Shown: piece after piece, positions 47,521 through 61,721 of the stretch
Layout: every line of letters starts with the position of its first letter
Numbering within the stretch: the first letter of the stretch is position 1
Assembly (NCBI GenBank): GCA_025093555.1
Contig: JAIWNF010000006.1
Span: 868,001 to 932,000 of the forward strand
Length of the DNA stretch: 64,000 nt
DNA from: Circinella umbellata
Lineage: Eukaryota; Mucoromycota; Mucoromycetes; Mucorales; Lichtheimiaceae
Direction of reading: 5' to 3'
The notes under the pieces: model-generated
What the model saw: the letters and a program-made list of their open reading frames with translations, nothing else
What the model was told of the DNA's origin: nothing
The model's database searches: none
Program-made: the position numbers and the translations under genes

Positions 47521-49092
47521 TTACTTTTTTTTTCTAGCAAATAGTTCAAAAGCTTCTACTATTTGTCTAGGTCGTTTTAATGCCTGTTGTATCAGATGAG
47601 ATCCAGACCGCGAAGAAGAAGATGGTGAGGATGAAGGGGATGATGAAGAAGGGGAAGCATTACTACTACGCCCGGATAATAAAGATATTTGACCATTTGA
47701 AGGAGATCGACTTATACCATTATTAGACCCCATGGAAGATAATGAAAATGTTGAATTATATTGTGACGGAGACATGTATTTAATATGTTCTTGTACGCTA
47801 TCATTGTTATCCACGTTATCATTATAACCTTCACGAGTATCTTGTATAGAATGATCCCCCATATGCTGATCCGCATCTTGATCCCATACATTATAGTACG
47901 TAAATTCTACACCAACGACCGTTTTACAAAATTCATGTACCATGGATTTAGCCAACTCGTGTCTTTTCTTGGCAGTTTTCATACACATGGATAAGGGAGC
48001 GTCCATATGTGGATTTGTGTAAAGCATAGCATGTTGTTGTTCAATAAATCGTAATAAAGTATTCACAGCAGCTTCTCGTGTTTTAATATCATAGGAAAAA
48101 GTATTGTTCTCTCCACCACATTGTTCTACCATTTCTTGCCAAATAGGTGAATCAAGAAATCGCATAAAACTGGATTCTAATAATGCATAGACGGCAGCCT
48201 TGGCTGGATAGAAACAATTGGATATACGTTTCTTGTCACACAATGCTTCGGCAACAGCATGACGTATTTGTTCGTCAATATTAACTTCAAAATAACTATT
48301 GGGGTTGAGATAAGTATCGTAGATATGCTGTGCTGTAGCCAATTGTTGGACGCTTGTCAAATAGGTAAAAGATTCATATTGTTCAATTTCAGTGAAAAAG
48401 AACTATATATATGCATTTACATATTAATAACAATGAATATCAGTGATACTATTCATATACATATGCAAGAAAAAAATACATACTAAATTTTCACTATTAA
48501 TTTCTTGTAGTAAGTGATATAAAAAGTAACACAATGGAATCTTGGATTGAAGTAGAGCTTTCAATCCTTCACGCCGGATTTCAGCAATACAGATATCATT
48601 TGGTGTTTGTTCCCCGAAAAAATTATTCAATTTACGTGCAGATCGACTTCTTTTAATTTTATAAAGTGTATGAACTTCAAATCCTACATTCGTATTAATA
48701 CTGGATTTATGAATTGATGTTAACATAGTACAGGATGATGAACGTCGACGGTTGGGTATTACTGGACGTGATGTTGTTCTAGTAGGTGATGTTTGTGGTG
48801 ATAAAAAATCCATTACCGAGTCTTGATCCATTGAATCATTTGATGATGTACCTTCGTTAAAAGTTGAAAAGGATGATGATAAAGGTGTATTTGTTCTGTT
48901 TGCTGTTGTTGTATTGAATAATGTATTAGGACCTTGTTGTAATGAGGATGTTGCAGTCATACTCATCATTTGTGCGAGACTTCCACGTCTTTGTTGAAGA
49001 ATGGAAGGATACTCATCTTTTGTAGATGTTGTTATTGGAGGGATAGGTATGTTGACTTTGTTATTACAATAATCGACATTTGTTGTGGTCAT
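47521..49092 (-). CDS. RGS-domain regulator of G-protein signalling
   Basis: Exons 48484-49092 and 47521-48402 encode 496 residues. After a Ser/Thr/Asn-rich N-terminus of about 160 residues, an RGS domain begins at ALLQSKIPLCYFLYHLLQEI. It continues through NLFFFTEIEQYESFTYL, ATAQHIYDTYLNPNSYFEVN and AVYALLESSFMRFLDSPIW. RGS domains speed GTP hydrolysis by heterotrimeric G-alpha subunits at the plasma membrane. The C-terminal 190 residues include RFIEQQHAMLYTN and a long Ser/Pro tract, then a basic end ARKKK. No DEP or transmembrane domain is visible, unlike Sst2-type or RgsC-type proteins. Confidence 0.85.
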
Positions 49093-49790
49093 ATCATAAA
49101 TAAAATTATCGAAAGGAAGATGAAAGAAAGATCGCAGGTGACTATTAAGATGTCTCGATTTTTTTTTTTAACTCTTGTGATTTAAAGGGGGAAAATAATT
49201 TATTTGAGGCGTATTTTGTTTTTCTTTTGATTTGGTTAAGGGATATTATCATATATCTTGGGAGTATAACTTTAAAGGGATTTTTAAGGAGAATTGATTT
49301 TGGGTGCCTTTTCTTCATAGAAAATTTCGATGAGACCAAAAAATTATTACTTGATCAATTTTTTTTTCTGAGTTCGCTTACTTACCATGTTTCAAATTGA
49401 ACAATGGATAAGTAAATATTATAAAGATTATTATCTCATCAAAATTTTTAATTCAAGCTTTACTATATATCATTAGAAAGCTCAAAGGAAGGGGATATTT
49501 ATTAAGTATAAAAGGAGCTCATATATGAACCTAATTATATTTAGTAGTGCTACTTGATACCCACTCTATTGATTGTATTCGGATAAAATATCTAGTTCTT
49601 ACAATAAGCCGCGTCAATTTCATTGTGCTGGGTTTGGCAAAATAATGATTTTCTCAGCAAAACAAAACAAAACAAAACATAACCCCACTTGAAAAAACAA
49701 TTTTTGTTTGAGAGAATTTTTATATAGAAAAAGGAATTGGATTTGTTTTGCTAATAGTATTTATTATTTTCTCTCTAATTTCTCTTTTCT
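49093..49790. other. Intergenic, about 0.7 kb
   Basis: Promoter of the RGS gene and 3' region of CAND1; contains an AACAAAACAAAAC run near 49665. No gene. Confidence 0.45.
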
Positions 49791-52700
49791 TTAAGAAATA
49801 TCCATATAATCACCAGTAGTGTTACGAATAGTATCTCGATTATTAGCTTCAATCAAAGTATTGGTATATTCCGCTTCGAGTGGGCCTGATTGAACCTCCT
49901 TGATAAATTGAGCAAATCTGGGTGATACACCTATGAATTCATAAATATAATCATAATCAAGAGTTATTATTATTATTGTTATTGTTGTTTATAAAAAAAA
50001 ATTATATTTCTCTAAAGTAATGAAAAATAGATTACCTGTGTAGGAAAGATTAGCAAGTCCCACCATACATCGAAGTGTGGCACGAACAAGTTCTTGATTC
50101 TTTTCAACTTCTTGTTTAACTGCATTACTTCGCATTTTAAAGTCCAAAGTAGATTTCAATGGATCGACTAGATCATCCAATTCTATGATATCATAATAAT
50201 TGTTTTTATATGTAGGTTGTCAATACAATATAACTTTATATATAATAGTAATAGTAATAACAAAATAAAACTTACTTTGCATGACAGCCGTAGGTGCAAC
50301 CCTGCCCAATCGAACAAGCATCAAATAGGCGAGCATTTTAATATCATGTTGATCTTCTAAACCAGATCTTACAGTATCCAAGAAACCATGAACATCAATT
50401 TTATCCAAGCAAGTAGAAAGAAGAGTGTACATACATTCATATGCAGCCTAATTTTATACAATTGTATGAATAAAGTTTTATCCGGGAAGAGTAAAATAGT
50501 TTACTCTATTAGATTTACAGAAAGAAAATATAACACATTATTCTTATTATTATTTACCTTACGAATTTCTAAACCATCATCCACCTTATGTTTAAAGGGA
50601 CCCATTTCAACAGTATGAATAAGTTCTTCCTTAATAACAGTTTCACCATACAGAAGAGGAACCAAGTTATTTAGCATTCCCTTAATCAAATAGGATTTTC
50701 TATGTACTGCAGAATTCATTGTTAATAAGGTCAAACGTTGTACATCCTGAACAGAAAATTGAAAATATAAAGTTAATTTTAGTTAGTTGCTTGAATATAT
50801 AACCACCAAAACGCTGGCTACTCTGTCGTTATCTACGCTGGGGATGATTTCGTGAAAAAACTCCTCCCTCCTTTATATCTATATGCTTACCAAGTCTGAA
50901 TCTTTCAACAGGACCAAGAATTGAGACAAGATAGGTTTTAAGAGTTCATCGTGAACTGTTGTTGGATCGACAATTGCATATTTGACAGCTGTAGCAACAG
51001 TAGCTCGAATATGCGTTGAAGGTGAAGTCATTCGTGATTGTAATTCCGGTAAATATTTGTTGGGGTTGGTCAATGCAAGTTTTCCAAGACATTCAGCAAC
51101 AACACTACGTGTGCCTTCTTCTTGCTCAGAATCACTACTTTCAATAAGTAATACCCAGATTTCGTCAGAAGCAGCACCTAAATTCGTGTTTTTATCCGAT
51201 CGTGTAATGATCTATTATAAACAATAATTATATATACATGAAAACAATTTAGTAATTTGATCCATTTCTTCCTTATTTTTTAGAGTGTATATGTTTTTTT
51301 TATATGTTTGTAAGGTTTGTGTAACTACTATTATTTACCTCTTTTAATGCATGAAGCAACAAATAACGACGTTTGGGCTGTTCCTTGATTTGTGCGACAA
51401 TCAATGGCAAATATTGTTCAAGGTTACCAACACAAATATTACCAAGTGCAAATGCAGCAGCAAATTTGACTTCTTCTGACTGAGCTGCAAATAATTGAAG
51501 AATATGTTCTTGAATATTACCAATCGCGCTTAAGTTGCTACAATATAGATATAAGTATATAAGTGAACTTGTCAACTCAATGCATATAAAAATAGAGAAA
51601 AAGAGATTGTCACTGATACTTACATACGACGACCAATTTCACCCAAAGTAAGTAAACTTAAATACTTGATAGAGTCGTTAGTCGATGGATTTTCAATATA
51701 TTGTTGGAACGCTTCAATTGTATTCTGACGATTGACTTCTTCTGTGTTGACTGCAAGTACAGCAACGCACTGAGCTACTGTGGCTGCTGCTTGTTTATTA
51801 GCCACAGCAGCGACGCCACCTGCAGAAACTCCCGTGGTCTCAACATTTAATAATGGTTCAATCAAACCATTAACAAGTACCTGATAGTCGGCAGGACTGG
51901 CTCTTGCCAAAGCAGCAAATAAGTTCAAAAGACTTTCCAATGATGCACCTTGTAATAAGGGTGATTGAATCAATTGGAATAACGAAGGCAAAATAGCTTC
52001 TTTGATATTTTGTACAGAACCGGGTTTAGCAACAATCAAAGCTTCAATAGTACGTAAAGCCAATGGCAATAAATGAAGATCATTATCCGAAATAAGTGGA
52101 ATAAGCTCCGCAAGTAGGTTCTTGCAACTTTCATCGGGAATAAGTTGACCGAACCTAGTGTGTTTTATAAGAAAAAATAAAAATGTTGAGGGTCAGTCAT
52201 CTTTAATTTTTGTGGTTTTCTAGGTAATTTTTTTATGTGAATCTAACGTTCCGTATATTATCATCAGCATCCAACGACCTGTTTTGTAAATCGAATAACT
52301 TACTTTTGGATAAGAACACGTAAACATTCAGCACTAGCAACACGTAATGAACGATTGTTTTTACGTAACAAAGCACCGATTTCATCTACAGCGACCAAAA
52401 CACATCGTTCTAGCTCAGGACCAGCTGCAACAGGACTTTGACAGATAATAGCCAACGTACGAACAGTAATCAGCCGAGTCACTTCATTACGCAAACGTTC
52501 CAAAAACATATCCCAAGCTTCACGTTGTTCATCTTGTAAAACATCGCCTGCTTGTGCCAGCAAAGCTCCCAAACACATAATTGAACGTTCTTTGACTTCT
52601 TGATCCGCATCACTTGTGCCCAAAATCTTGATCGTGACCGTATAAATCTCCTTAATATAAGGCTGATAATCAGGATTCAATCCTGCTATGTCATACTCTC

Positions 52701-54905
52701 CAGTTACACTATTACGTTTCATGGGTCGAATAACCTTAATTAATTCAATACATAACAAAAAGGCCTCCGAAGTAATCTTATAAAAGCGATCGGATAAGGT
52801 ATGAATAATAGGTAAAGACAAACGTTTCAAATAAGGGTGTAAGACATGAGCTGGATGATTACGGAATAATTGTCGTAAAAAGGTCAAAACTTCAATTTTC
52901 AAATTTGATGTAGTTAATGGTACATGTTGTGGTGCATCATTACTAGCAGACAAGGAAGATTCAATAGCAGGAATAAACAATTCGATTTCATTTGAAAGGC
53001 CACCATGTAAAACTGATACCAATTCACGTAAAATATGGAATCCAATTTGTCGGGTTTGAATGGATTTAGATGAAAGTTGTTTTGCCAAAGCTTTCGACAA
53101 TTTAGGTACCTGTGCGAGTAAAAGTTGCTTGGGACTGTTACCATCATCTTCAGAACCCCCTGTTTCCATATCGGACGTAGTAGTGGTTTGAACTTTCTCA
53201 GGAAGCAAGGAAAGTTCATCACCAAGTCCAGTAGCATCGAAATAAAGGTTGGATTTGGCAGTTTCCAAGGATAATGGTGGTTCGTCACCTGTAGTGCCGA
53301 TATAAACTGCTGTTTGTCGTAAAAGAGCGATAAATGTTAATAGAACGTCAGCACGGACAGATTCTTCACGTTCTTTGAATCGATTGATTAGAGCAGGTGC
53401 CACGGTCTCATATAGGGATTGTAATAAATCGGAACGAGTTTCAATAACAGCAGCAAGAAGTTTTGTTGATGAGCGTCGTACTTTCCAAGACATATCATCA
53501 TCATCATCTGAATAATCACTAATAATATCATTAATTAAAATTAGTCCCCTGTCTTTCTTTTTATCTCTTTCTGTATTATGTTTTTTCTCGAAAAAGGAAA
53601 AGAAATCCCATACACTTCATCATCAAATTCGTCTTCTTCTTCCTCGTCTTCTTCTTCCATTTCATCATCCTCCTACAAATAATTTGAAATATAAATTTAA
53701 CTGATTAATCAATCACTTTTATAAAAAAAAATGGCAAATAAAATGAGTACCTCATCATCATCATCTGCAAAATTAGGATCATATTTCAAATAAGTCAAAC
53801 CAAGTTCAATGATTTCGTTAATATAAGGTGTAATTTCAGTAGGACATCGAAGGACAAATGATTCCAGAGATTGAAGACAAATTTCTCGTAATTCATCATC
53901 TTCATCTGCTTCTTGAGCATGATTAACAATGATGGGTAAAAGTGTAGGTAAATAACCACCCAATCGTTTTGTACTATATCGACTATTTTGTTTGTTTATA
54001 GATATCGTTCTTATTAATAAAATGAATGTGAAAATATATATGTCATCTTTATAACACATACAACTTGATAACGAACACACACACACACACACACACACAT
54101 ACATACATATACTATTGTATAATAGCCATATATGTAAAATAAGAACAAATTTACAATAAAGTACCTTAATACACCAGCACATTGTACCAAAGTACGAAGT
54201 TTTTCACTATTTTTCGTATTTTGTAATCGATCCAACAAGAAATTGATTAAACTAGTATACATATTATCAGTTAAATGAACAACGGAATAACCAATAGCAA
54301 CTGTTGTTCTTTTTCTCACGGCAGCACGACCATGATCCAAGAGAGGCAACAAAGTTTCTTGGATTCTAGTTTGTTGAGAAACAGTAATTTGTGATCCAAA
54401 TCGTGAAAGAACTTCAGCTAAAATATCCAATGCGTCCATTTGCATTTCATACGAGTCCTATATGTATAATAAATCCAGCTTTCTTTATTAATATGTTATA
54501 TATAAATATATATAACTTCGAATTAAATGAATGAAAAGTTATTACCGATCGAGACATTTCCAAAAGTTTAGGGATGATTCTTTCACAAATCTTTGGACCC
54601 ATGATAGGATCAATCTCAGTAATCACTGTTTTCAGACCTGTTCATATCATTGATTCATATTGTAGTTAATATGACATAAATTACAAAAATATGTATACCC
54701 GATTCATCACCCCCTCATAGGCCCTTAATTTACTATACGTACCCATACTAGTAATCCCACGAAGAATTTCATTATCTTTTTGCACAGCACAATTACTTAA
54801 TCGATCTATGATTTCTAATGTATGTTCGATACGAATCCTTTTGACAAGTGGACCCAAACTAAAATATATATTTAGTTAATACCTTCTCTCTCTGAGTGTA
54901 TATGC

Positions 54906-54952
<47 letters not shown>

Positions 54953-55325
54953 CTATAATACAATAACATTCTCGTAACTATATATTACCATTTCACGGCA
55001 AGATTTTGAACTTCACTATTTTTGTCTTCCATTAAGTTTAAAACAGCACGAATCACTTTGGCTTCAATAGCTTCGTCCATATTAATGCCACCTTCTTTTT
55101 GTAACTCATTCATTAAATCATTAAGAGCCATATAACGAAAATCCCTGTCTTCATTGCTCATCTATTTTTTGGTTTTGAATTATTTATTAGTTTTCAAAAA
55201 GTTATTATCATTCTGTACATGTATTCTTTTTTTTTTTCTTTTTTCGTTTTAATGTATCAATAACAAATAAAATAGAAAACCTTTTCAATGAGGTTCGCGA
55301 CCATATAAGCATTAGTGGCCGCCAT
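49791..55325 (-). CDS. CAND1: Cullin-associated NEDD8-dissociated protein (Cand1/TIP120)
   Basis: Fifteen exons: 55281-55325, 54989-55161, 54743-54858, 54546-54637, 54165-54457, 53751-53982, 53614-53672, 52304-53518, 51624-52154, 51339-51537, 50891-51211, 50558-50746, 50276-50447, 50036-50182 and 49791-49930. They encode 1307 residues (animal Cand1 is about 1230). It is a HEAT-repeat solenoid: the start [27 protein letters not shown], and the acidic loop ending [15 protein letters not shown] (about residues 305-350) are diagnostic. [32 protein letters not shown] and [15 protein letters not shown] are also typical. It binds unneddylated cullin-Rbx1 and exchanges SCF substrate receptors. The intron 7 donor was set at GT|GTATGG to keep phase. 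Confidence 0.96.
54075..54099. repeat. (CA)n microsatellite in a CAND1 intron
   Basis: About 12 AC units inside the intron at 53983-54164. Confidence 0.9.
54907..54949. repeat. (CT)n microsatellite in a CAND1 intron
   Basis: About 21 TC units inside the intron at 54859-54988. On the transcribed strand it reads (GA)n. Confidence 0.9.
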
Positions 55326-55937
55326 TTTTGTAATATTTATGCGCGTCAAGAAATATTATATGAGTTAAAAGAAGAAGAAAAATGAGAGGAGAGCTGCGCG
55401 TCGTAAGTAAAGTATAACGGATGTGACGCCACCTTAAAACCAGTTTCTATGAAAAAACTCAGCTTCAGATTTTGTCTTTTTTCCTAATGTTATGCATAAA
55501 CTTTGAAGAATTATTATTTTACTGCGCCCGCCTTTTTTATAGTGCAACAAAGGAGATGAAGATGCGCCCATAAATAAGATATAATTGAACATTTTATTTT
55601 TGATCTTAGTGTCAATCATATATACATATTGTAATTAGAGAGGGGCTGTTTATTTTTATTTATATTTTGTTCTCACAAAAGAATCGCATTATCGGCTTTA
55701 AAAATCTTCATTTAACCAATGAGGTGTAATGGGGGTCTACGCACCATCTTTTTTTTTTCTTTTTCCTCACCTGAAACACAGCCTTAAAATCAATATATCA
55801 CATAGCAACATCCTTTCGTTCTTTCTTTTTTAATTTGATTTTTTGCTCTTTCTTTCTTTCTTTATTATTATCTATCTATATATATATATAGACACATACA
55901 CACACAGATATATATATATATAGAATAAATACCATAC
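55326..55937. other. Divergent intergenic, CAND1 and DUF202 promoters
   Basis: About 0.6 kb with T-rich tracts and a TA/CA repeat just before the DUF202 start. No gene. Confidence 0.45.
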
Positions 55938-56676
55938 ATGAGTTCTAGAGCTTCGTCAGTTGAAACTGGACAAAAGGACAGTTCGAAAGGATTTGTCTTA
56001 TGTAGTAACGAATACTGTTCTGATAAATATAAATATATTGACTGGGTCATTCATACCAAAGTCGACGGCCCTGATCCAAGGTTCATTTAATATTCCTTTT
56101 TTTTATTATTCATTTATCAATTATAACTTTTCTAAATTGTCTTTCTATTTGAAAAAAGAAAAGAAAAGAAAAGAAAAAGACGTTGACTTATATCTGGACA
56201 TTTCAACATTTTACACCATTAGAGATCATTTTGCATCAGAACGAACATTTTTGTCATGGTTACGAACAGGCATGACTTTAGCATTGATCGGTAATTATTA
56301 CTTGTTGGTATCTTATATCACTATGTTCCTATGGTGACACTTACGATATGCAAGCTTAATATTAACTGACAAATGATAATATATGCATGGTATAGGGTTT
56401 ATGATATTATTAGATTTTCAACAAGTATCAAAGCCTACCTCAGAATTACCATGGGCACATGAACCCCTACCGACCAAGCAACGTATTTTAGCATATATTT
56501 TTGTCGGATTAGGATTTTTAAGCCTGCTTGTTTCTTTGGTGATTTATTTCAAAAACCAATACCGAATTACCAATCGATTACTAAATGTTGGAAATGGATG
56601 GGCCGGTTATTCTATGGCTCTACTGATCATGTTATTTGTGTGTTTCGTTATGGCTGTCGCGATCACGGAGTCGTAA
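55938..56676 (+). CDS. DUF202 family small membrane protein
   Basis: Three exons (55938-56080, 56169-56290, 56396-56676) encode 181 residues. The first 47 residues are soluble with CSNEYCSDKY. Then the DUF202 signature RDHFASERTFLSWLRTGMTL leads into three hydrophobic helices (LALIGFMILLDF, ILAYIFVGLGFLSLLVSLVIYF, YSMALLIMLFVCFVMAVAI). DUF202 proteins include Vtc1, a vacuolar polyphosphate polymerase subunit, but also many uncharacterised membrane proteins. The acceptor of exon 2 lies in a GAAAA repeat; the third AG keeps phase. Function not assignable beyond the family. Confidence 0.82.
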
Positions 56677-57648
56677 ACCTAACAAACGATTATTCCTTGT
56701 ATGCATGTAGTGATAATGAGTATTGTCAAAAAAAAAACCCACAGTTATACTGTTCTTCATGTTTAAATTTACCCCCTCCCCAACCAAACTCACACACGCT
56801 CTTTCTCTTTCACTCTCTCTCTCTCTAATTCTTGGGATTTATAGATATCAAATAATATTATATAAAATATTTGAACACTACTGTATTTTTTTCTTCGTCT
56901 CCTTTATATACTTTAAGGCAAATTTCTTCTTATATTGATTGGATGGTTGATTGATTGCTATTAGTGTGAAATGGTGTAACAACAATAAAAAAAACCTTGT
57001 TTTAAAGTTTAAATGCATATGATGCAATTTTTCAATCTCATAATGCCATTTTGTTCTTAGTCTGAAAGTTAAAAAAAAAAAGAAGTCTTACTTTATTTTC
57101 CCTAAGTCCGTAACATAATAAAAAACAGAAAGGTAGAAATAAAAAAGAAACATGATCCATCATTGAAACATGTTATATATATATATATATTTCAAACATC
57201 TTGGTTTCTGATAAAAATAGAAAGAAAAAGGAAATATGCATAAAAGTAATAATAGAGTGAGGGAGGAAGAAGAAGAAAAAGAAAAGTTTCGTTGAAGTAT
57301 GATATTGAATCAATAAAATATTTACAGTATAAAAAGTATGTGCGATGTGTGTGTGTAATGTATGTATGTGTGGATGAAAAAAAAAAAAAAGACCAGGGGC
57401 GAAGATTAAGATTAGAATAATGTTGCCAAATTTGGAGTGAGACTGAGTAAAGAGTAAGTATTCTAAGTATTTTTGTTTCTGTGTAAAAACGGGTGGGCAT
57501 AAGCAGCACAAAAAAAAAGAATTTCTGGTATATATATATATATAACCCCATACATATAATAAACATCATCCCAAAAGGTAATGTGGAGATGTTTATATGT
57601 GCATGAGGGAGAGAGAAGAAAAAGAAGAAAGGTAGAACGAAAGAAAAA
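56677..57648. other. Convergent intergenic, about 1 kb
   Basis: 3' regions of the DUF202 gene and MET30. The ORFs at 57173-57511 and 57192-57719 (-) are Phe/His/Thr-rich products of T-rich and TG-rich DNA running off the MET30 3' end. Confidence 0.5.
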
Positions 57649-59731
57649 TTATTGATTGGCGCTAAAATCCCATATTCGTACTTCATTATCTTCACTTGCA
57701 GAAACAATCTTGGTATCACTCATTGCAACTGCAGTTACCGGCCCACTGTGACCTTCTAAGGCGTGCATACAGTGACCATTTTCAAGATCCCATACTCTCA
57801 CTGTACGATCGTGAGAGCCAGAAACAATGCGTAAACTGTCAAAGGCAAGACTCCATACACCTTCAACATGACCAAATAATGTACGTAAACAAACCCCATC
57901 AAAAGTCCAGAATTTAAGTGTATTATCCAAACTTCCTGATAAGATAATCGGTGTAACTGACAATGCACCTTTTGTCGTTGAAAAAGGATCATCTGAAGAA
58001 GATGCTGAGGGTTGTTGCGATTGACGATGTCGCCGACGTCCTGTACTATTTTCTGTTGCACATGCTGGCTGGAAATTAGTCAAATTAACAGGTGATGTTG
58101 ATGACGATGTATTGGATACTTGTTGCTGTTGAGGATCAATTAATTCACCATTAAATCGATGTTTGAAACCTCGTGGACTTGGTAAAGCAATTTGAACTTG
58201 TCCAACATGGCCATTGAAAACTTTTACACATGACCGCGTTTGTAAATCCCATAAACGAATAGTGGAATCGTCACTTCCAGATACTAACAAGTTATCTTGA
58301 GAACATATACGAACAGAATTGACCCATTCGGTATGCCCCATCAATGTACAACATTCTCCTCGATGGAAATCCCAAACGCGAATTGTCATATCTGTGGACC
58401 CACTTGCCAATAATTTCGAATCAAAATGAAGGCTTAGAACACCGCCTGTGTGACCTTCGAGTGTGCGAATACATCTTCCTGCATGCCAATCCCAAATTTT
58501 CAATGTATTATCCATGGACGCAGTGACCAATTTTGCATTATCAAATTGAAGTGCACGAACACAACGAGTGTGTCCTTCTAATGTGCGGATCGTTTCTCCT
58601 GTATCCAAGCTCCATACTTTGACGGTCTTATCATAAGAGCCGGTGATAAGGATATTGTTGGCGTCGCAAAATTGGAGGCACATCACGCCATCAGTGTGGC
58701 CCCTGAGCACCCGTACATTATATTTATTGCGCCGCCAATTACGTTCCACCACCAATCGTTCACTATAAACCTCTTTCCATGGTCGACGAGTTCGTACAGG
58801 TGGAATGACTTCGGTATTGTGTGCTGGATAAGGACCCCCTTCAAACGACTCCACGGTCGTACCATTATTACTATCAACCTTAATTCTTTTTGTTCTATGT
58901 AAATCGTCATCGTTATCTTGATCTGCTCCTTCTGTTGCTGATAGTGAACCAGGTCCACATGCTGTTCGTAAAAGTGAATTATTATCATCTATCGTGGTTG
59001 ATGTTGTCAATGCTTGATTATTCGATGAAGGTAATCGTTTTCGTCGTACATTCGCACGATGTTTGTCGAGTAAAGGTAATCCCCATCCACATTTAGTACA
59101 TTTTTTATCAATATGTTGCTCACACATACGATGCCATAATTGATCATCATCTGCCAAAGAACGCCATGATTGCGATACTTGAGCTGCATGGCATAATGAT
59201 TTTGCATCTAAGAACGAAAAGATTCTTAATGAAACTTCGCGGGGTACAATGGAGCTGAAATCAATTCGTAATAATGGTTTGATTTCATCATATAAAAAAG
59301 ATAATTGAGGCATACAGCATGTAGATAATAAGCCTTTTAAGATAAGTGTACGTTGATCGGCTGGTGCTGCTGAAAACAAACTCCAAATACGTGAAATGGC
59401 AGCTCGATCTGAAGTAGGAAACGATTCCATTTGCTGAATAATAAATGAATAAATACAATGTTATATTAGTAAAAGAAAAAAAAACAACTATGAAATAAGT
59501 TTATTTATTTATAAACAATATGAACAAACTTACTCGTTGGACGTCTTCGAAATTGAAAGAATCAGGCATACGCTTCCGAGTTAAATCGGGTCGATGGCGA
59601 TAACATAGCTTTCTTGTGTTTGAATATTGGGCTGGTACATGACGAGTCAAAAAACTATGATGTACATCGGGTTTCTGTTGTTGTTGTTCTTTTTCTTGAC
59701 GTAACGGTTCGTCTTTGTCACTCATATTCAT
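57649..59731 (-). CDS. MET30: F-box/WD40 protein of the Met30/SconB type
   Basis: Exons 59534-59731 and 57649-59433 encode 660 residues; a second in-frame ATG is two codons in. CYRHRPDLTRKR and the DQRTLILKGLL block are typical of Met30/SconB/Scon-2. An F-box follows (SSIVPREVSLRIFSFLDAK, residues about 122-165), then CTKCGWGLPLL. Seven WD40 repeats run from VRVLRGHTDGVMCLQF to NEVRIWDFSANQ, with a low-complexity insertion in the fifth. SCF-Met30 represses sulfur assimilation by ubiquitinating Met4-type regulators and responds to cadmium and methionine. It would be a client of Cand1-driven SCF exchange; CAND1 and DUF202 are its neighbours. Confidence 0.92.
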
Positions 59732-61721
59732 GACAACTGAACAATTGCTTTATAATTAACAAAAAGAAGAAAGAACAAAGGGAAAGTGAAACCCGACAGA
59801 CCTTCTTTTTCTTCTTGTGGTGTGAGTGAAAATAGAGCCAATCAAAATGTCGGCGAGAATCGGGGGACAGATCGAGGTTAAAAGAACCATGGCACATGCC
59901 TGTTCTATGTTTTTCTTTTTTTCGCACGCTCCTCATACATTTGTTTTTGTTTATTTATTATTTATATGTCGTCTTGCGCTAATTTATTTGTATTTTGCGC
60001 CATCTAGTCTTTGTGTAAACAATACTGAAAAATGACTGATTGTATCTAAGTGGTTCCTGTTATTAGGTCGGGTTGAAAACTTTTCTAACTATTTCCTAAA
60101 AATGGTTTTTATAGCAAAGGAACGTTTCCTTCAACTAACGATCGAATCAGTTTACTGTGAATAAATGGAATTGCAACAACAGTGAGAGATTTCATTAATC
60201 CTCCTTTTTTTTCCTTGAATACTAATAACTAATATTTTTGTCCTCTGTATGATACAACAATATTATAAATTGAATATTAATACTGTTATCAAATATTACA
60301 CCTACTATTATGTATATTATATCATTTGTTTTGTATTAAAAAAATGGTTGTGACAAACAAAAAAGTACCATTCTTTCCTATTAACGTAATACCCGGTTTC
60401 TTATTTAGATGGATGACTCAAGTGATCATTTAGCATTCATTCTTCATTTCTTTATTTTTCAGTGGCAAATAGTAATACAAACTGCATGATATACGAATAA
60501 GGTAATAGCCAAAACTTGTATATAGTATATATTAGTTAAATTTGCGATTGTGAAATAAAAATGTACTATATACCAATCCATAATGGCAGGCTAGCATTTT
60601 TTTTTTGTTTTGTTATTATAAAAGCTGCCAGCATCAATCACTTGGATTCCAATACTCTACTACTTAGATTTCAATATATTACTAATAATGGAGTACCAGA
60701 ATCCTTCATGCATTTTATGACGACATTGCTATCCTTCTTTATAATCCAACACATTTGATTAACAAATAAAAAGCTGTTAATATTTTTATTGACCAATCGA
60801 ACATTTTCATTGTTGAATTGTGTTGTTGGTGTCTCACGTAGTAATGCATTTATTTAGCAATAATAAGTATTTATTACTGTAGCATGGAATCATTTATCAT
60901 TGTTATAATTATCGAATTCATTAGTACCTATTTACTCGAAATTACCGTATTGATTACGTACTTCTCTTTGAATTGATAATATCTCGTTATACATGATGGC
61001 GAAAAAAATATTAAATTATAGTACGTATAAAAGTAGATTACGCTTATGCGTAATAAACAGCTCTAATTCAATGTTTTTGGAAGAATAATTTTCTATACTT
61101 GTCAATATAAGAAAGAAAGTATGTCAGAGTGTCATGTATGCGAACATTTTCATATCTATATATCTTTTCTGAAGCACGATGTTATATTATAATATGAAAC
61201 CAAGCCTTACTCTTTCATGTTATAACCTATTTACTAGCATGTAAATATTGGTTAGCTAAATCAGATATGTGTTTTATCTTTCAAAATATTCGACTAATGT
61301 AAAACTTACTGGATTTTAAATGAATCACATGTGTTTCCATAAACGCAATAATAATAAAACATAATATTGTAAAAAAAAAACTATTGCTGCTTATAGTGAA
61401 GAGTAGATTACAAATCAGAATGTTGTACTAGACATTGTTGATTACTAAACGATTAGAAGCTATTCTAATCAATAATGCTGCGCCCTTTTCTTTCTATACA
61501 GCATAAAAGATTTTAGATTTCATAAGATAACAATGTAGACAATTCTGATAAAGAAGAAAGAAAATACTTTACGCATTTATTTTATCATACGTATGAAGTA
61601 AAAATATGCTTAGAATAGCAGGTATATACTATACATAATATAACAAAATATTTTCAACATCCAAACATTAATATAGCTAAGCCAAGGAAGGCACTTTTTC
61701 AAGAAAAAAATAATCTTCTAT
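59732..61721. other. Intergenic, about 2 kb, no gene recognised
   Basis: MET30 promoter and AT-rich spacer up to the SEC17 fragment. The ORFs at 59826-60035 and 60561-60758 lack motifs. No transposon ends seen. Confidence 0.45.

Noticed and set aside
57192..57719. 175-residue ORF on the minus strand overlapping the MET30 3' end
   Set aside because: It is Phe/Ser/His-rich noise from T-rich DNA and overlaps MET30 codons in another frame.
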